In this document: in pieces, positions 1-10,864 of the stretch
Layout of the letters: every line of letters starts with the position of its first letter
How positions within the stretch are numbered: position 1 is the stretch's first letter
Origin: Bimastos eiseni
Taxonomy: Eukaryota > Annelida > Clitellata > Crassiclitellata > Lumbricidae
DNA length: 64,000 nucleotides
Direction: 5' to 3'
Assembly: GCA_959347315.1 (NCBI GenBank)
Contig: OY365810.1
Coordinates: 22,586,906 to 22,650,905, forward strand
Notes under the pieces: generated by a model
What the model saw: only the letters and a program-made list of their open reading frames with translations
Databases searched by the model: none
Told to the model about the DNA's origin: nothing
Made by a program: the position numbers and the translations under genes

Positions 1-480
1 TGAATCATTAGCATAATTGAACATTCACCTCCTGCGGCCGATATTCTTGCGTCCTACTCGTGGGTCCAAGCCAATCTGTTGTCTTCGGATTGAAGCGACA
101 AACAAGTCTTTCTGCATTCAGTAGAAAAAACAAAATATTTTAATATAAGAGATATAATTGCTGTGCTTAGAAGTCACCGAATCCCGATAGCTTAATTAGC
201 CTACTCATATACTCAAATAAAGAATTTATTTGATATAAACAATAATTATAAGAAATTAAATAAATTAACTTAAATTTCAAAATATAGAAATACTTTAAAA
301 AACTTATTCAAGTAAACGTAAATAATAAATTAAATTTAAAAATCAGATAGATATATAAAAACCTGGTCTATAAAATGTATCTTGGCGTATGCAGAAGTCC
401 CTGAGTCTCAAAGCTTACTCAAATAAAACTCAAGTAGGTCCTATAGGCCAATACAATACATTTAACTTGTGGCGCTACAG
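1..480. other. AT-rich non-coding flank
   Basis: I see no gene here. The stretch is AT-rich, with A/T runs and no long open frame. It lies just outside the left end of the hAT remnant that follows. Confidence 0.5.
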
Positions 481-772
481 AGGTTGGTGTAGTCCTAAGA
501 AATGAAGTGGGGGAACGCCTGGAAATTGAAGTAGCAACTGTAGCATAAAGTGCAATCTTGCAAGAATTTTGCATAGTGTGAGCGCTGCTATTTTTGAAAA
601 TGTTGAATGTATAAAAATAACAAAAAAATTAATAAATGTAATTATGTAAATTTATACATAGAAATTTGTTATTCAAAGTATTCAAACAGTTTCCATACCT
701 GTACAGATAGTACAGGCTTAATGCTAAAGTACAGTGACTGTCATCAGTCTGTCAGTGAGTCAGTAACTACAG

Positions 773-1150
773 TTAGAGGAATTGCCACAGTGGATCTTCA
801 GTCTTGTCTTCTGATGGATTCAGTGAAGCCACTCTTGTTTGTGTATCCATCGCAGACCGATGTTTCCGCAGCCACATTTTTGCGTACCTGGTTGGATTAC
901 AGGACCTCAGTGGCGGACCATGCAACTTGATAAACATCAACGACGACACGTGAGAGACAAGAAGCTTACTGCGTGTGTCACTGACAATGATGTTCATGTG
1001 GCTGAAGCCTCGTTCACATTCAGCTGTGCTGCAGGGAATAATACGCGTACAGTTCACCAGAGGCTTTAAGTCAGCAGGCATTCTCCGGCCACCGTCATCA
1101 ACATAATCGCATTCACTGTTAAGACACGCGGCAAAGAAAATCTTGTGCAC
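773..1150 (-). pseudogene. hAT transposase C-terminal dimerisation segment
   Basis: About 125 residues. The sequence PCSTAECERGFSHMNIIVSD followed by SSLMFIKLHGPP is the classic hAT C-terminal (dimerisation) region, with the ..AxxERxFS..N..K motif. It is the last recognisable coding piece of the hAT remnant on this strand. Confidence 0.7.
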
Positions 1151-1248
1151 AGTTCTGTCACTTCGTCTTCACCAAAGCCAGGGGGTATCTCTGAAGGCCA
1201 TGTTGTTTCATCTAGCACACCAAACTGTCGCATTAAGTCTTCGTACTG

Positions 1249-1758
1249 CTACTTACATGTGTTCGATTTTTTGTCAATCTCACTGCTTACTTGTGATGAC
1301 TGTGTTGTAAACAACCTTGCTTGCATATTGTTCACCAGACTGGTAAAAAACTGTTTGTGATTTATGGTGAGTAACTTGTTATTTTTGGCAAGAGTTATAC
1401 CACGAAATATTAAATTTTCGGCAGCGTCCATTGCCTCTCGAGTCTTAATGCCATGTTTCTCTCTCATCGTTTCCAAAACTCTAATGCTGCGATGAATCAG
1501 CTTGTCAGCATATAATACTGACGTTCCACGTTCCTGCCACAGAAGCGATAAACTCGACAGCTCATGTAATGCGTCATGCATAAGCCCGAGGTCGACAAAT
1601 TCTGAGGATCGAATACGTTTCAACAGTCCAAGAAATGATGCTCGATCTTGAGAATTTCTGTGTGTGTCACAGGAAGCATTCTCAAAATGCATGCACAACG
1701 ACTGGTAATTCTTCCATACAGCTGACAAAGTTCGATAAGAGCTCGAGACCCATCGCAC
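1249..1758 (-). pseudogene. hAT transposase middle segment
   Basis: The segment begins MRWVSSSYRTL, the position where hAT proteins carry the conserved TRW/RW motif after the catalytic core. It continues as helical sequence of about 169 residues (the insertion domain region). It lies in the same strand and order as its neighbours at 1865-2194 and 773-1150. Its C-terminal end runs into a different frame. Confidence 0.6.
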
Positions 1759-1864
1759 GCCAAAAATTCTTCCAATTTTCCTCGGCTGTTGACCAATTTC
1801 GTCAGCACAACCGTCAAGTTCGTGTTGATTTTTTGGCGAACGGCTATAAATCGAATACAGTTTA

Positions 1865-2194
1865 TCAAAAAAACGCCTGGAAGTGATTTATTACTGTAAC
1901 TTCCTTGATAGCATTTGACACCGCTAGTTCTAACCGATGATTCAAGCAGTGCCAGACTATAACAATAGGATATTTATCCACAATCATATTAGCGACGCCA
2001 GACTTTCTGCCGAGCATAACACTGGCCCCATCACTTGCGAATGCAGCGAAATGATTTCTCAGGTAATCGTCGTCAAATCCATGAAAAGCAAGGCATCTGA
2101 GAAGAGACTCAAATATTGTCATGGCACATTGGTCTTCCAGTTCAATTAAGTCAAGAAACATAAGTGAGGTTCCCCATTCATAGTCGACTGACAT
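1865..2194 (-). pseudogene. hAT transposase catalytic-core segment
   Basis: About 109 residues. The segment contains the hAT core signatures AFASDGASVMLG (the SDGA-type catalytic Asp region) and VWHCLNHRLELAV (the C-x2-H motif, as expected for KIAA1586-like hATs). Both follow from established knowledge of the family. The frame ends at 1865, and coding potential resumes in another frame at 1758, so there is at least one frameshift in the transposase here. Confidence 0.7.
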
Positions 2195-2242
2195 TTCAAA
2201 TACACAATCAGTGTAGACTTATTACTGAGAGTGGTTGATTCA

Positions 2243-3016
2243 TCAATCAGTGGATATGGATATATTGCCTTCCACCCTTTGTATTTGGTCACACGCACAT
2301 TTGCGCATATCTCTCGCGATGTGATCTACCATGTTCGTGGCTGTAAACCGTGAACGTAAACCAATTCCAAGATGAACCCCATTCACTTTCTGTAATTCTA
2401 AGAGATGCGGATGATCTGAGAATGGTCTGTCTTCCTTTGCCAGAAAATAAGCGGTTCGCAAAACTGTCTCCGTTTTTGCAATGTCTGCCTCGTTCATTGT
2501 ATCCACCTGTTTCTCAATTGTTTGCTTCTCAGCCGTTGGACAAATCTTGGATGCGGTAATATGTGACATGGATTCTTTGTGCCTGCTAATTTTCTTTCGC
2601 AGTGATGTTAGCTTTGACTGCAAGCTATCACCATAGTATGACACAGTATACTCCTTCCATTCCACTGCAATAGAAACCCCTTGCTGCGTGTGGATAGACA
2701 GAAACACTTTTTTACATATCTTGCATCCAAGTTTTCCATCACGGCAGTCCAACCAAGGATAATCCTTCTTTTTTTGAGCCCACTGGTCGGTAGTCCTGAA
2801 ATCTGGGAAAGTATTCTCTGTAGTTGGCGTTGAATCAGTTAATGTAACAAAAGGTTCAAGAGAATAAAAATGTTTGGTTACTTTGGTTTCCAGTGCCACG
2901 GCTGTAGACTGCTGATCTGTAGATTGTTCGGTGAGAACAGATGGTGACTGTGCCTTTGACTTCTTGCTGAAGAAGCTTGTAAGTTTATTTTCCTGTGGCA
3001 GCTGTTTCCGCTTCAT
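2243..3016 (-). pseudogene. hAT transposase N-terminal segment with zinc-finger-like motif
   Basis: This 257-residue open segment starts with a basic N-terminus rich in Lys and Ser. It then carries a Trp-containing region and a C-x2-C pair (LGCKICKKVF, about residues 96-105) followed by a distant H-x-x-x-H-like stretch (SRHKESMSH), which resembles a degenerate BED/TTF-type zinc finger. The order and wording match the N-terminal part of KIAA1586/ZNF862-type hAT-derived proteins as I know that family. The reading continues in the hAT segments at 1865-2194, 1249-1758 and 773-1150. It is part of a broken transposon, not a host gene. Confidence 0.65.
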
Positions 3017-3345
3017 ATTAGGCTCACAAATTTTTTTCTCAATTATTAATTTATTGTTGTTACTTGTTAACTTGTTATATTAATTACAGTACTACTGTAC
3101 TATTTTTATTTATCATTATCTTTTATTTACAAAATTACAACAGACACACGCTGAGTCGCCATTTACATAGAATATTTAGTATAAAGCCAACACAGATATA
3201 AATATATCTGCGAAAGACTCCAGTAAGCAGTTGAAACTGTGAGTCTTCTTTGTTCATTTATTTCAGCAAAAATTCTGCAAAATAGTGAGGGATCGCGTTC
3301 CCTCCCCGGAAAAAAGTGCGGGAACGGCGTTCCCGCCCCACTACA

Positions 3346-3780
3346 CTAATGGTTATAAGGCGTTTGATCGAAAAAGGCGTTACTTCGAAAATTTTAGCCT
3401 AGTCGTACAAATCGTTGCATCGTAAATTTCGATAAAAAAAATCGTTATTTTGTAATAATTTAGGTTTATCTGATGCCCTTCGACGAAGATTCGATCGAAA
3501 CATCAGTCAGCGCAGCAGAAATATAAAGAATTTCGATAAATATAGTAGGGAGTAGTTTGAAATTTGTATCTTTGCTCTAACAAAATTCCGTTCCTACTTC
3601 AAATTGGCAACATGGAAAGTATTTTTTTAATAACAAGACATTCATCTGAGCATGTAAAAAAAATTCCATCAAAAAAACATTAATTTTTTATAACACATCA
3701 TATACAAGCCTCAAAACAGACATTCAGAATATCATCAAACATGTCATTAACCTTGAAATTTACTTTGCAGTGAGATAATT
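3346..3780. other. AT-rich spacer between two mobile elements
   Basis: No gene, RNA or clear repeat is visible. The sequence is AT-rich with several A/T runs. It separates the hAT remnant from the second broken element. Confidence 0.4.
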
Positions 3781-3784
3781 ACAT

Positions 3785-4125
3785 GATGTTTATGAGTGCC
3801 AGTCAGGCCAAGAACTCAGATGAAATCAGAAGAAACAAGAATTAAACATTTTAGGAGTACATGACATTGAGTATGTAGGACAAAGTTCAATATTTGATAT
3901 AATTGATACTCTATGTCGCTAACTATTATTGAACATGAAATTTAACATTCTTCATCAGTGTTCATGAGTTCCAGTCATGTCAAGAAATCAGAGGAAACAA
4001 GAATTAAACATTATATAATATATGACATTGAATATCTAGGACAAAGTTCAATATTTTATTTAATATAAGGATTCTCTATGTCGATAACTATCATTGAACA
4101 ATGAACATGAAATTTAATATTCATC
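3785..4125. repeat. Two-copy ~169-bp tandem duplication at the 3' end of the second element
   Basis: Two adjacent, diverged copies of about 169 bp. Shared landmarks include AACAAGAATTAAACATT, GGACAAAGTTCAATATTT, TCTATGTCG and CATGAAATTTAA (near 3936 and 4105). The second copy runs into the minus-strand stop codon of the coding segment at 4114-4596, so the duplication affects the 3' untranslated end of that element. Confidence 0.65.
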
Positions 4126-4596
4126 ATCAGAATCATCTTCAGATTCGTTACCAACTCCCAGTTCTTCACAAATGTCAAGATTATTGCAGCAGTCTATGCA
4201 ACCACAGAGATCAGTGCATTGCAGCTCTGCATTCTTGTATGAACAAGTTTTTCTGCTACATTTTGTCTTTTTGCAAGAACAATGAACAGTTTTTAGTACA
4301 TTCTCAGGAGCTGGCACATCTTCCATCCAGTTAATAAGTAGTTCATTTTCACCTTTTAGCTTCCAGCCATGTCCATCTGGACTTGGCATTGACATAATTT
4401 GGTGAAGTGATCGACGATATATTGCACACTGAAAGTTAGCACGCAGGACGTGTTGTTTCAAACAGTCTCGGCTCGGTGGCAATCCAGCATCATTGCTACA
4501 TTTCAGTGTGAAAATAATATACCTGGTTTTATTTACACTAGAACATCTCTTTTGTCCATACAAACTACAAACGAACTTTTCTAGGATGCTTAGCAC
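4114..4596 (-). pseudogene. Repeated-family C-terminal segment with CXC-like Cys cluster
   Basis: About 160 residues. It ends with the cluster CSCKKTKCSRKTCSYKNAEL and CTDLCGCIDCCNN (four C-x-C/C-x4-C groups), reminiscent of a tesmin/TSO1-type CXC domain, then a very acidic tail (ESEDDSDDEY) and a stop at 4114-4116. It probably binds zinc or DNA, but this is inference from the cysteine spacing only. Confidence 0.55.
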
Positions 4597-4617
4597 TTCT
4601 TCTGTAATGTCCCAAGT

Positions 4618-5277
4618 CTAGCCAAGTTTGTTGAAAGAGTCACAAAATTCTTCAGACTCGAACATAATCTTGATGGCCTTTACTTTTCCTTTGCCTCTGA
4701 ATGCAGAAACACTATCACAACCAGTGAACACATGTACGCTTAGTAATGCTTGGCTCTTTATGATCCCATAACTTTGTGATAGGCTGGTCATGTTAACAAT
4801 TCTTGCATTGTTCCCAGTACCAGTGAAACAAAAAATTGAACTGGTTATTTCATGAGCAAAATAAAGTGAAAGCAGCATGACATATGTGTCTGGACTTGTA
4901 GTCAAGATTGTAGAGTATGTTTGGGAAGCATGTTTTGCATGAAGAATTAGTCTTGTATCAGCTTCTTCATGGTCACTTTCTAGTTCTTTGACTTCTTCGA
5001 CAACCAAAACATTATTCACACGATGAAAAAAATGACACAAATTTTTGTGACAAACAAATAAATCTATGTCAACAATTTCTGTATCATATTTTTTCCATTC
5101 ACAAAAGAGAAATTCATTGAGTTCTTCCTTGTTATGACCACTTGAAAGAAATTCTTTAAATTGTTTTGGTGTCTTTTGCTCTGGACGAGTTATCTGCACA
5201 ATTTGTAACCCTGTTGCTGCACGTCGCCGATCTCTCGCAACTTTTAATGCTAATCTGTGAATACCTGTCAACAACAA
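4618..5277 (-). pseudogene. Repeated-family segment with SDHEEADTRL / SPDT motifs
   Basis: About 219 residues. The central motif SDHEEADTRLILHAKHAS followed about 20 residues later by TTSPDTYVMLL resembles the acidic arrangement of PIN/XPG-I type nucleases (E-A-D/E ... S-x-D-x-D). That parallel is my inference; the third Asp is replaced by Tyr here. It is followed by LLSVHVFTGCDSVSAFRGKGK, another family signature (TGCDSVSAF). The frame ends at 4618, and a C-terminal segment follows in another frame. Confidence 0.6.
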
Positions 5278-5608
5278 AGTCTATTCTGCCACATTTGTAA
5301 TATTTTCCAAGAGAAATAAGAGTTCCCAGCAACTGCTGAGCAAGAGCACAAAATGTACTTGGTACAGTACCAATCATCTGAACAAATGCCGTGCCATCGA
5401 TCATTAAAGCTGAATTTCGAGGAACATCTTTCAATTCAACTTCCTGGACAACACGCTCCACCTCATGCATTATTTTTGACTTAACTGTTTTAACCAGCTG
5501 TCCATCACGTGTACCCAATGATGCCGGAACAGTTGTAAGAGCATATGTCAGTAAATGATGCAGATCAATGTTCCTTGTCTGACCAATAACCAACAGTCGA
5601 GCAAACAA
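5156..5608 (-). pseudogene. Repeated-family segment upstream of the EADTR block
   Basis: About 150 residues with LLTYALTTVPASLGTRDG, ALMIDGTAFVQMI and GRIDFVVDRY. The reading then changes frame around 5230 and continues in the segment 4618-5277 (ARDRRRAATGL). The overlap of the two frames marks a single small indel. Confidence 0.6.
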
Positions 5609-5714
5609 TTTTTCACTGCATTTCAGACTGTTGTTGAAGTAAGTTTTGTTGTTGTCCTACTTGCCATGGTTCCAAATGTTTTTAGCTTGTTGGTTTTTAA
5701 AGGTCTATAAAAAT

Positions 5715-6200
5715 CTACACTTCCATTATCCTAATTCTGTCCTCCACAAACTTCTCTGCATAAGACTTTCCAATCTCAAAGGCACATTGAAGATCATTTC
5801 TGACATCAAAAGGAGCTACAACGCCTGATGAAATATTTATCAAGTCTTCTCCTTCGTAACTGAATGGATCTACCATTGATTCCATTGTGCTAACTATTGC
5901 TTGAATTTGAAGTTCTTCTCTTTCAATTGAAGCTTTATCAAGTTCCCTTCTAGTTTTGGTTTCTGAATCTTGCCCAACCATTGCCCTGCATTCTTTAGCA
6001 ATTGCAACTCGGTGATGGTGTGATAAAATCCACCGATTGACGGCCCATTTTTTCAAGGTAATGCCAGTCATTCCACCATGAGTTTTGGAATCTTTGTTTA
6101 GTGTTTGTTCAATTAACTGGTCACATGCAATCAAACTAAATCCATGATGGTCCTGACGTTGAACAACAAAATCTCCATTATGAAATGATTCATTAATGGA
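5715..6200 (-). pseudogene. Repeated-family segment with HGFSLIACDQ block
   Basis: Reading from about 6200, the segment gives GDFVVQRQDHHGFSLIACDQ followed by LIEQTLNKDSKTHGGMTG and then AVNRWILSHHHRVAIAKECRAM. These are the most characteristic blocks of the repeated family. About 150 residues are open in one frame, ending near 5715. The function of this domain is not known to me. Confidence 0.65.
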
Positions 6201-6218
6201 CCATGTAGCGAGAGTAAA

Positions 6219-6478
6219 ATAATTCGCATGGTTAAACTTTGTGATATCTTCAACAATATGTTAAAAGAAACAGATTCTCCTTTTGTGGGAGTGAAAACTT
6301 TCAATTTGAAGAAAAAGCTGAAATCAAAATATCCTCAGTTGGAGTTTTCTTGGCCATTGCTACGTAACCTTAGTGAGATTGTGTATGTTAGCTACATCCC
6401 TAATTGATCAGTGGAATTCTCAAGAATCAGATGGATCAGAGGAAAGTGAATTTGAAGGCCATACTACTGCTGATTTTC
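6219..6478 (+). repeat. Inverted internal duplication of the repeated gene
   Basis: About 260 bp in plus orientation match, nearly base for base, the minus-strand coding sequence at about 8043-8315. Examples are AATTCGCATGGTTAAAC at one end and CATACTACTGCTGATTT at the other. Differences are a few substitutions and a deletion of about 8 bases near 6400. The copy replaces a coding part of the same pseudogene, so it arose by local inverted duplication or a nested insertion of a second copy. Confidence 0.85.
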
Positions 6479-6578
6479 TGAGTGCAATGACGACAGATGT
6501 AACTTCCATAATCCTTCTCTGGTTGCTCTAATGAACAGTATCAGTGTTTCAATGAGGTCTATGTATGAACTTCAAAAA

Positions 6579-7289
6579 TCAAATGTTGGATTCTGTTTTC
6601 TCTCTTTCAGCAAATTCATTGTTGCTGTCAAGAATTTCGGTAATATTTTCATTTAAATCATCTCTGAATGTTCCAGAATGTCCACTAGAGTTTAAGTGCA
6701 GAGCGACTTCAAGTATTTCAGTTTGTCTATCAGCACTGACTGATTTTAAGAAAGCTGCCCACCTTAATCTGTGCAGAGCCTCAAACATAAGTTGATGAGC
6801 TCTCATACTTCTGTTGTAGTGATGTCCAGAAATTACTCCATTCATTGATCCAGCAGCAACAATTTCTGACTCGATGAGGATATCCAGTAATCCTGAGTCT
6901 TGAAATCGTTTTCCAATGATTGCTAAAAATGACATAGTGGTGTGAAAGTCACCAAGTCTTACAACCAATCGTTTGGAAAATACTTCATTCTGCCATCGGA
7001 TCTGTTGAGCCTTGGCATAAATCGCTTGGTCAAAGACGACAACAATGCTTTCCAATCCGAGTTTGTCTGCTATATCCAAACTGCGTACCAATATGGTATA
7101 AACAGTCGACAATTCTGTTGGACTTGCATCAATTACTGATAGGTATCCGATTTTAGCCACATTCGGAATAATGGACACAAGTTTTGTGTTGAAACCAGTC
7201 CAACCAGGTAATGTGATGCTGTTTGGCTGAAGTAACTTTGAAAAACAGAATGCATCATCAAGCCAAATACATTCTTTTTGAAGAGGCAT
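6579..7289 (-). pseudogene. Repeated-family body segment 3
   Basis: About 236 residues with LPGWTGFNTKL, VVVFDQAIYAKAQQIRW, VVRLGDFHTTMSFLAIIGKRF and LMFEALHRLRWAAFL. The FDQAIYAKA...W and LGxFHxxMSFLxxIGKRF motifs belong to the same family. After its C-terminal end, the expected 100-200 residues of the family are missing, and an inverted fragment sits there instead. Confidence 0.6.
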
Positions 7290-7366
7290 TTGGATATTTC
7301 GAATGGTCTCCTGATTGAACTGAAAATTACTTCGAGCAGGCCCAGTTTTCTGCTTGGAATAATAAG

Positions 7367-7918
7367 CTAACAGGTTCTTAAGGGTGGATCAATGGAATGC
7401 TTCCCAGTTTTCTTCATTTTCATTGACCATTCAACTACACATGGAATATCTTTGGATATTTGCTGAACAATGATGCCATTTGTATTGTGAGTTGTTCCAG
7501 CTCCAGATACTGTTTCTTCCATGAAATCATTGTTGTCCCAAACAATTGTGGTATGGACTTTTGGATAAAAACCAACTGGCACAATGCTGTTCTTGCTGAG
7601 CTCCATACTAGCCAAAGCTGAATCATGCTGAAGAACGGTTGAATGAGAAACGCAATGTCCAAATCCATGTAATAAGGAAATTAGGTTAGATGACCCAGTC
7701 CAATGACGAATCGTCAGTCCTAGAGCTAGATGCTTTGGAGTTGCAATTCGACCCTTAGATGACAAATACAATATATCCTGTGCAATTGACACCAGTTTTC
7801 TGTCATTTTCACATGAAGACTCAACAAAACCATCATGTAAAACTTCATCTGAGGAACCAGTAATCCATGCTAAAAAATTATAAAGAGCTGCTGGTATTTC
7901 TTGCTTGGTTGATTGCAA
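7367..7918 (-). pseudogene. Repeated-family body segment 2
   Basis: About 183 residues containing IPAALYNFLAWITGSSDE, then LGLTIRHWTGSSNLISLLHGFGHC, and TIVWDNNDFMEET. The LYNFLAW, LHGFGH and WDNND wording is characteristic of the repeated family as I remember it. The segment ends in a stop shortly before the next one at 7289. The two are probably separated by one more small indel. Confidence 0.6.
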
Positions 7919-7920
7919 AT

Positions 7921-8606
7921 TCAGATCAGCGGCTGTTGGAGGCTACATCCTCGATAATTCGATATCAATCCCTTCAAATGAACAGCAGTCATGTACATAT
8001 TCCTTATCGATTCATGGCAATACACATCTGTCTGCTTTCTCTTTAAATCAGCAGTAGTATGGCCTTCAAATTCACTTTCCTCTGATCCATCTGATTCTTG
8101 AGAATTCCACTGATCAATTAGGGATGTAGCTTTGTACGAAACATACACAATCTCACTAAGGTTACGTAGCAATGGCCGAGAAAACTCCAACTGAGGATAT
8201 TTTGATTTCAGCTTTTTCTTCAAATTGAAAGTTTTCACTCCCACAAAAGAAGAATCTGTTTCTTTTAACATATTGTTAAAGATATCACAAAGTTTAACCA
8301 TGCGAATTATTTCACCCTCATGCAGTATTTTTTCCTCAATAAGTACACACAATTTCTGGAAACACCCTCTGCCATATACTGTCCTTTCGTGTGAGGAATC
8401 GAATGGCTTGCTTTCATTCATTAAAACAGAACTTGTGTAGGTTTTGTGACATGATCTATGGTATCTCACTTCAATTGCTACACAGTCCTTTCCGCGAATC
8501 TGGAGAAGTAAAGGCTCATCATTGCGTTTCAAGGCAGCTTCTAGAAGTAATCCACCTGAAACATAAGTGAAAATGAATTCTTTTGATAGTTCTGCTAACA
8601 ATAAAT
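7921..8606 (-). pseudogene. Repeated-family body segment 1
   Basis: About 226 residues, open from just after the presumed acceptor. It includes EVRYHRSCHKTYTSS (a C/H pair as in the family head) and an acidic Ser-rich stretch (SDGSEESEFEGH). Near 7950 the reading shifts: the next frame continues as PPTAADL and then the segment at 7367-7918. Part of this segment (8043-8315) is repeated in inverted orientation at 6219-6478. Confidence 0.6.
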
Positions 8607-9256
8607 CTTTAAAGCAAATACAAAAATAATATATTCATTTCATGGCAAAAGCAGACGATGCACGTCAACTGCATACAGCAAAATTGGACTGCAACAGAGT
8701 CATATTTGGCAAAAAGATTGCAGGCCAGATTTTTCTGATTGTTGATACAGTGTTGGTGGGATAAATTTATGGTTATAATTTGCTGGCAGAGTAAAAGTCA
8801 GGCAGCCTCTGATAAAGGCTGTAGCTGCGCTAAGCCATTAGGAGTAAAATATGTAGAATGTGGGTGTCATTTGTCTTTACCTCAGAAAATAGGGCCTTGT
8901 CTGCCTTGACAGCCTATCTTCAGAACTAGGCGTTCTTTCAAGCAGGATCTCCATTTACCATAAGAGAAGTTCAACATTACATTGAATGCTAACGGAGGTT
9001 CTTTTCTTTGACAAATAACGGTATCCTCCACTTAAAAGAATTACCGCTTGGAATCAATATGCACTTAACTCAAATCATGCCCAAGAATTACGGAATTTAT
9101 TTACAAGCTTTGTAGTAACAAGTAAGGAAGGCTGTCATTTTAAAACATAGGCATAAAAATATATACAATGTATGGAGTAAGCCTACCTGATGGTAGTTCA
9201 CAATTTGACAACTTTTCTTTCACACGTTTTTGTGAAATTCTTTCTTTGATATATTT
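8607..9256 (-). other. Probable intron or decayed spacer of the repeated family
   Basis: No coding segment of the family is seen here. The flanks look like a donor (GTAAAA) and an acceptor (TTTAAAG) on the minus strand. Nothing else recognisable is present. Confidence 0.35.
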
Positions 9257-9262
9257 TTACTG

Positions 9263-9682
9263 CTTGCATATAATGCATTCTTCTGGTAAAACAATTTCAT
9301 TGCGTCTAACACGAGCAAGCGTCAATGTTGATGTCACAGACTGGCGTGTTATTTTCATGGCTGGAATATAACTGGCTGTTGCATCTATTCCATCGGAACT
9401 TTGCAAATATATTTTCGATTTTGATATGCATTTTTCAGCCTTCTCAATGAGTAGCTTATCTGTAAATCTTTTGTAGCAGTTAAAGTGATACCGTAAGCCT
9501 TGTTTCCGATTCGAGCTATCTGTCAAGGTTGAAAAGTCGACAGCTATATCTTTACATATACCGTCCAATTTCTTCCATTCAACGCATTCTAAACAACACT
9601 TCCAACATCTATCTGAAAATTCTATAAATTCACCGTGTTCTGAGTTAATAACATGTAAACAACACTTTTGTGAGAAATCCAT
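9263..9682 (-). pseudogene. N-terminal exon-like segment of the repeated family
   Basis: Starting at the Met at 9682 (MDFSQKCCLHVINSEHG), this segment of about 140 residues carries a Cys/Trp-rich head (RCWKCCLECVEWKKLDG) and the motif YHFNCYKRFTDK. It ends LPEECIICKQ just before a stop. A GT (CAGTAAAA) follows the CIICK codons, and a pyrimidine-rich AG lies just before the next coding segment at about 8606. An intron of about 650 bp is therefore plausible, although the phases I read do not join cleanly. Several Cys and His suggest a zinc-binding head; that is inference. Confidence 0.55.
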
Positions 9683-9766
9683 GTTAACAAACAGAAGTCG
9701 GAAAGCATCTGGATACGGTTTTAACGTAAACTCAGTTCGAAAATTGCAATAAATCAGTAAGTACAT

Positions 9767-10860
9767 ATCAGTAAGGCATCATTTAACTTTAAAAATAAAT
9801 TTTTCCAAAATGTGCAACTTTTCGTTGATGGAAAATGAAATGTAAATAGTTCAATAATATACACATGTATTTAAAAAATTCCACTTTGCCAAGTAGAAGT
9901 ATGAACGAAAAGTAACATTTTTGATGCTCAAACTACTGTTTACTAGTCAAACGGAGCCAGCGCAACATAGTTTGATACAGCTAAGCATCATTAGGGGCCT
10001 ACGCGTACGTAGAACATGCGCACATAATATGTCGTAATAGTATCCAAGACAGTATAGCACTACCTAAATCAGAGTAGCTCGAGCTCCCTTTTTCACTGAC
10101 AATTTTAAGAGGCAAGCTTTTAGGCGCTTGCGGGTCAAAAGGCAAATAGCTAGACTCACGGTGAGTGTAATGACTGTGTATCGTTAAGAGTGGCAGGAAG
10201 TAAATAGCCTTTTGTTTTAATTCAATTCTGCTGTCAAAAAAATACGTTCTACAATACGTTACCTATGCATTTTATTATACTTAATCCTCACTCACATGAA
10301 TAGAAATTCACCACACACAAAAGAGTAATAAGTGTTTTCAATCGTTCAAACACATTGCAAATGACTACGAATAAACGAATTTCAATACGTCTGCTACTAA
10401 ATTCTTGAGCACAGAATATATATAAAAGCAAAAATTGTAAATTTGTAAATTCTCAAACTGGTTGATACAACAGGTATCAGAGATATAATTATTTCCACCA
10501 AAAGAATCTGAAGTTCTACCAGAAAAAAGTAAGCTGTTGAACAATGCAGTTTAAACAGCTACAATGGATGATAATGACAACTTAGCCAATCTCATACTGC
10601 ATCACATAGCAAATTGCTAGAGAGTAATAAGTATTTACCCCACAGCAAAGTTATTCTAAACACTCGATCAATGATATACAGAATTGCCACTCTTCGCCAT
10701 GCAGCTGGCTAATAGCCAACTGCATGCCCAGAAGCCACCACGTGGAGGTGGTGGCAAAAGGCTTCCGCAGTTCGCTCAGCCTTGAAACCCCCACAGAAAT
10801 TTCCAATTTCATGAAATAGCAAATTTTTATTTTGTATTTCCGGCTACTGCAACAGACAAG
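9767..10860. other. Non-coding stretch before the satellite
   Basis: I see no gene. The sequence is AT-rich without long open frames. The last ~50 bases (GAAAGGAAGAAGAAAATATAAC...) already resemble degenerate units of the satellite that follows. Confidence 0.4.
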
Positions 10861-10864
10861 GACA

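Larger units (their letters stand above)
504..3344 (-). mobile_element. Decayed hAT transposon (KIAA1586-like family)
   Basis: The span holds four minus-strand open segments that together read as a hAT transposase, bounded by degenerate inverted repeats. The left end has GTGGGGGAACGCC near 507-519. The right end, read inverted from about 3344, gives GTAGTGGGGCGGGAACGCC. The outermost bases and the 8-bp target duplication could not be fixed, so the borders may be 10-20 bp off. Frameshifts separate the coding segments, so the copy is very unlikely to make an active transposase. Confidence 0.7.
4114..9682 (-). pseudogene. Broken copy of a repeated invertebrate gene family of unknown function
   Basis: A series of minus-strand segments reads in one order from about 9682 down to 4114. 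The segments are an N-terminal Cys/Trp domain, a long body, an HGFSLIACDQ...KDSKTHGGMTG block, a SDHEEADTRL...SPDT block, and a C-terminal Cys-rich motif with an acidic tail. I recall this arrangement from large repeated, transposon-like families of unknown function in cnidarians, molluscs and other animals; that is recollection, not a search. Frames change at about 7950 and 5230 and elsewhere. Internal sequence between about 6480 and 6200 is replaced by an inverted fragment of the same gene. The copy is therefore a pseudogene. Confidence 0.7.

Noticed and set aside
504..9682. One long element combining the hAT remnant and the repeated gene
   Set aside because: The hAT has its own ends at about 504 and 3344, and the repeated gene has its own 3' duplication and unrelated protein motifs. 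The two lie next to each other but are separate.
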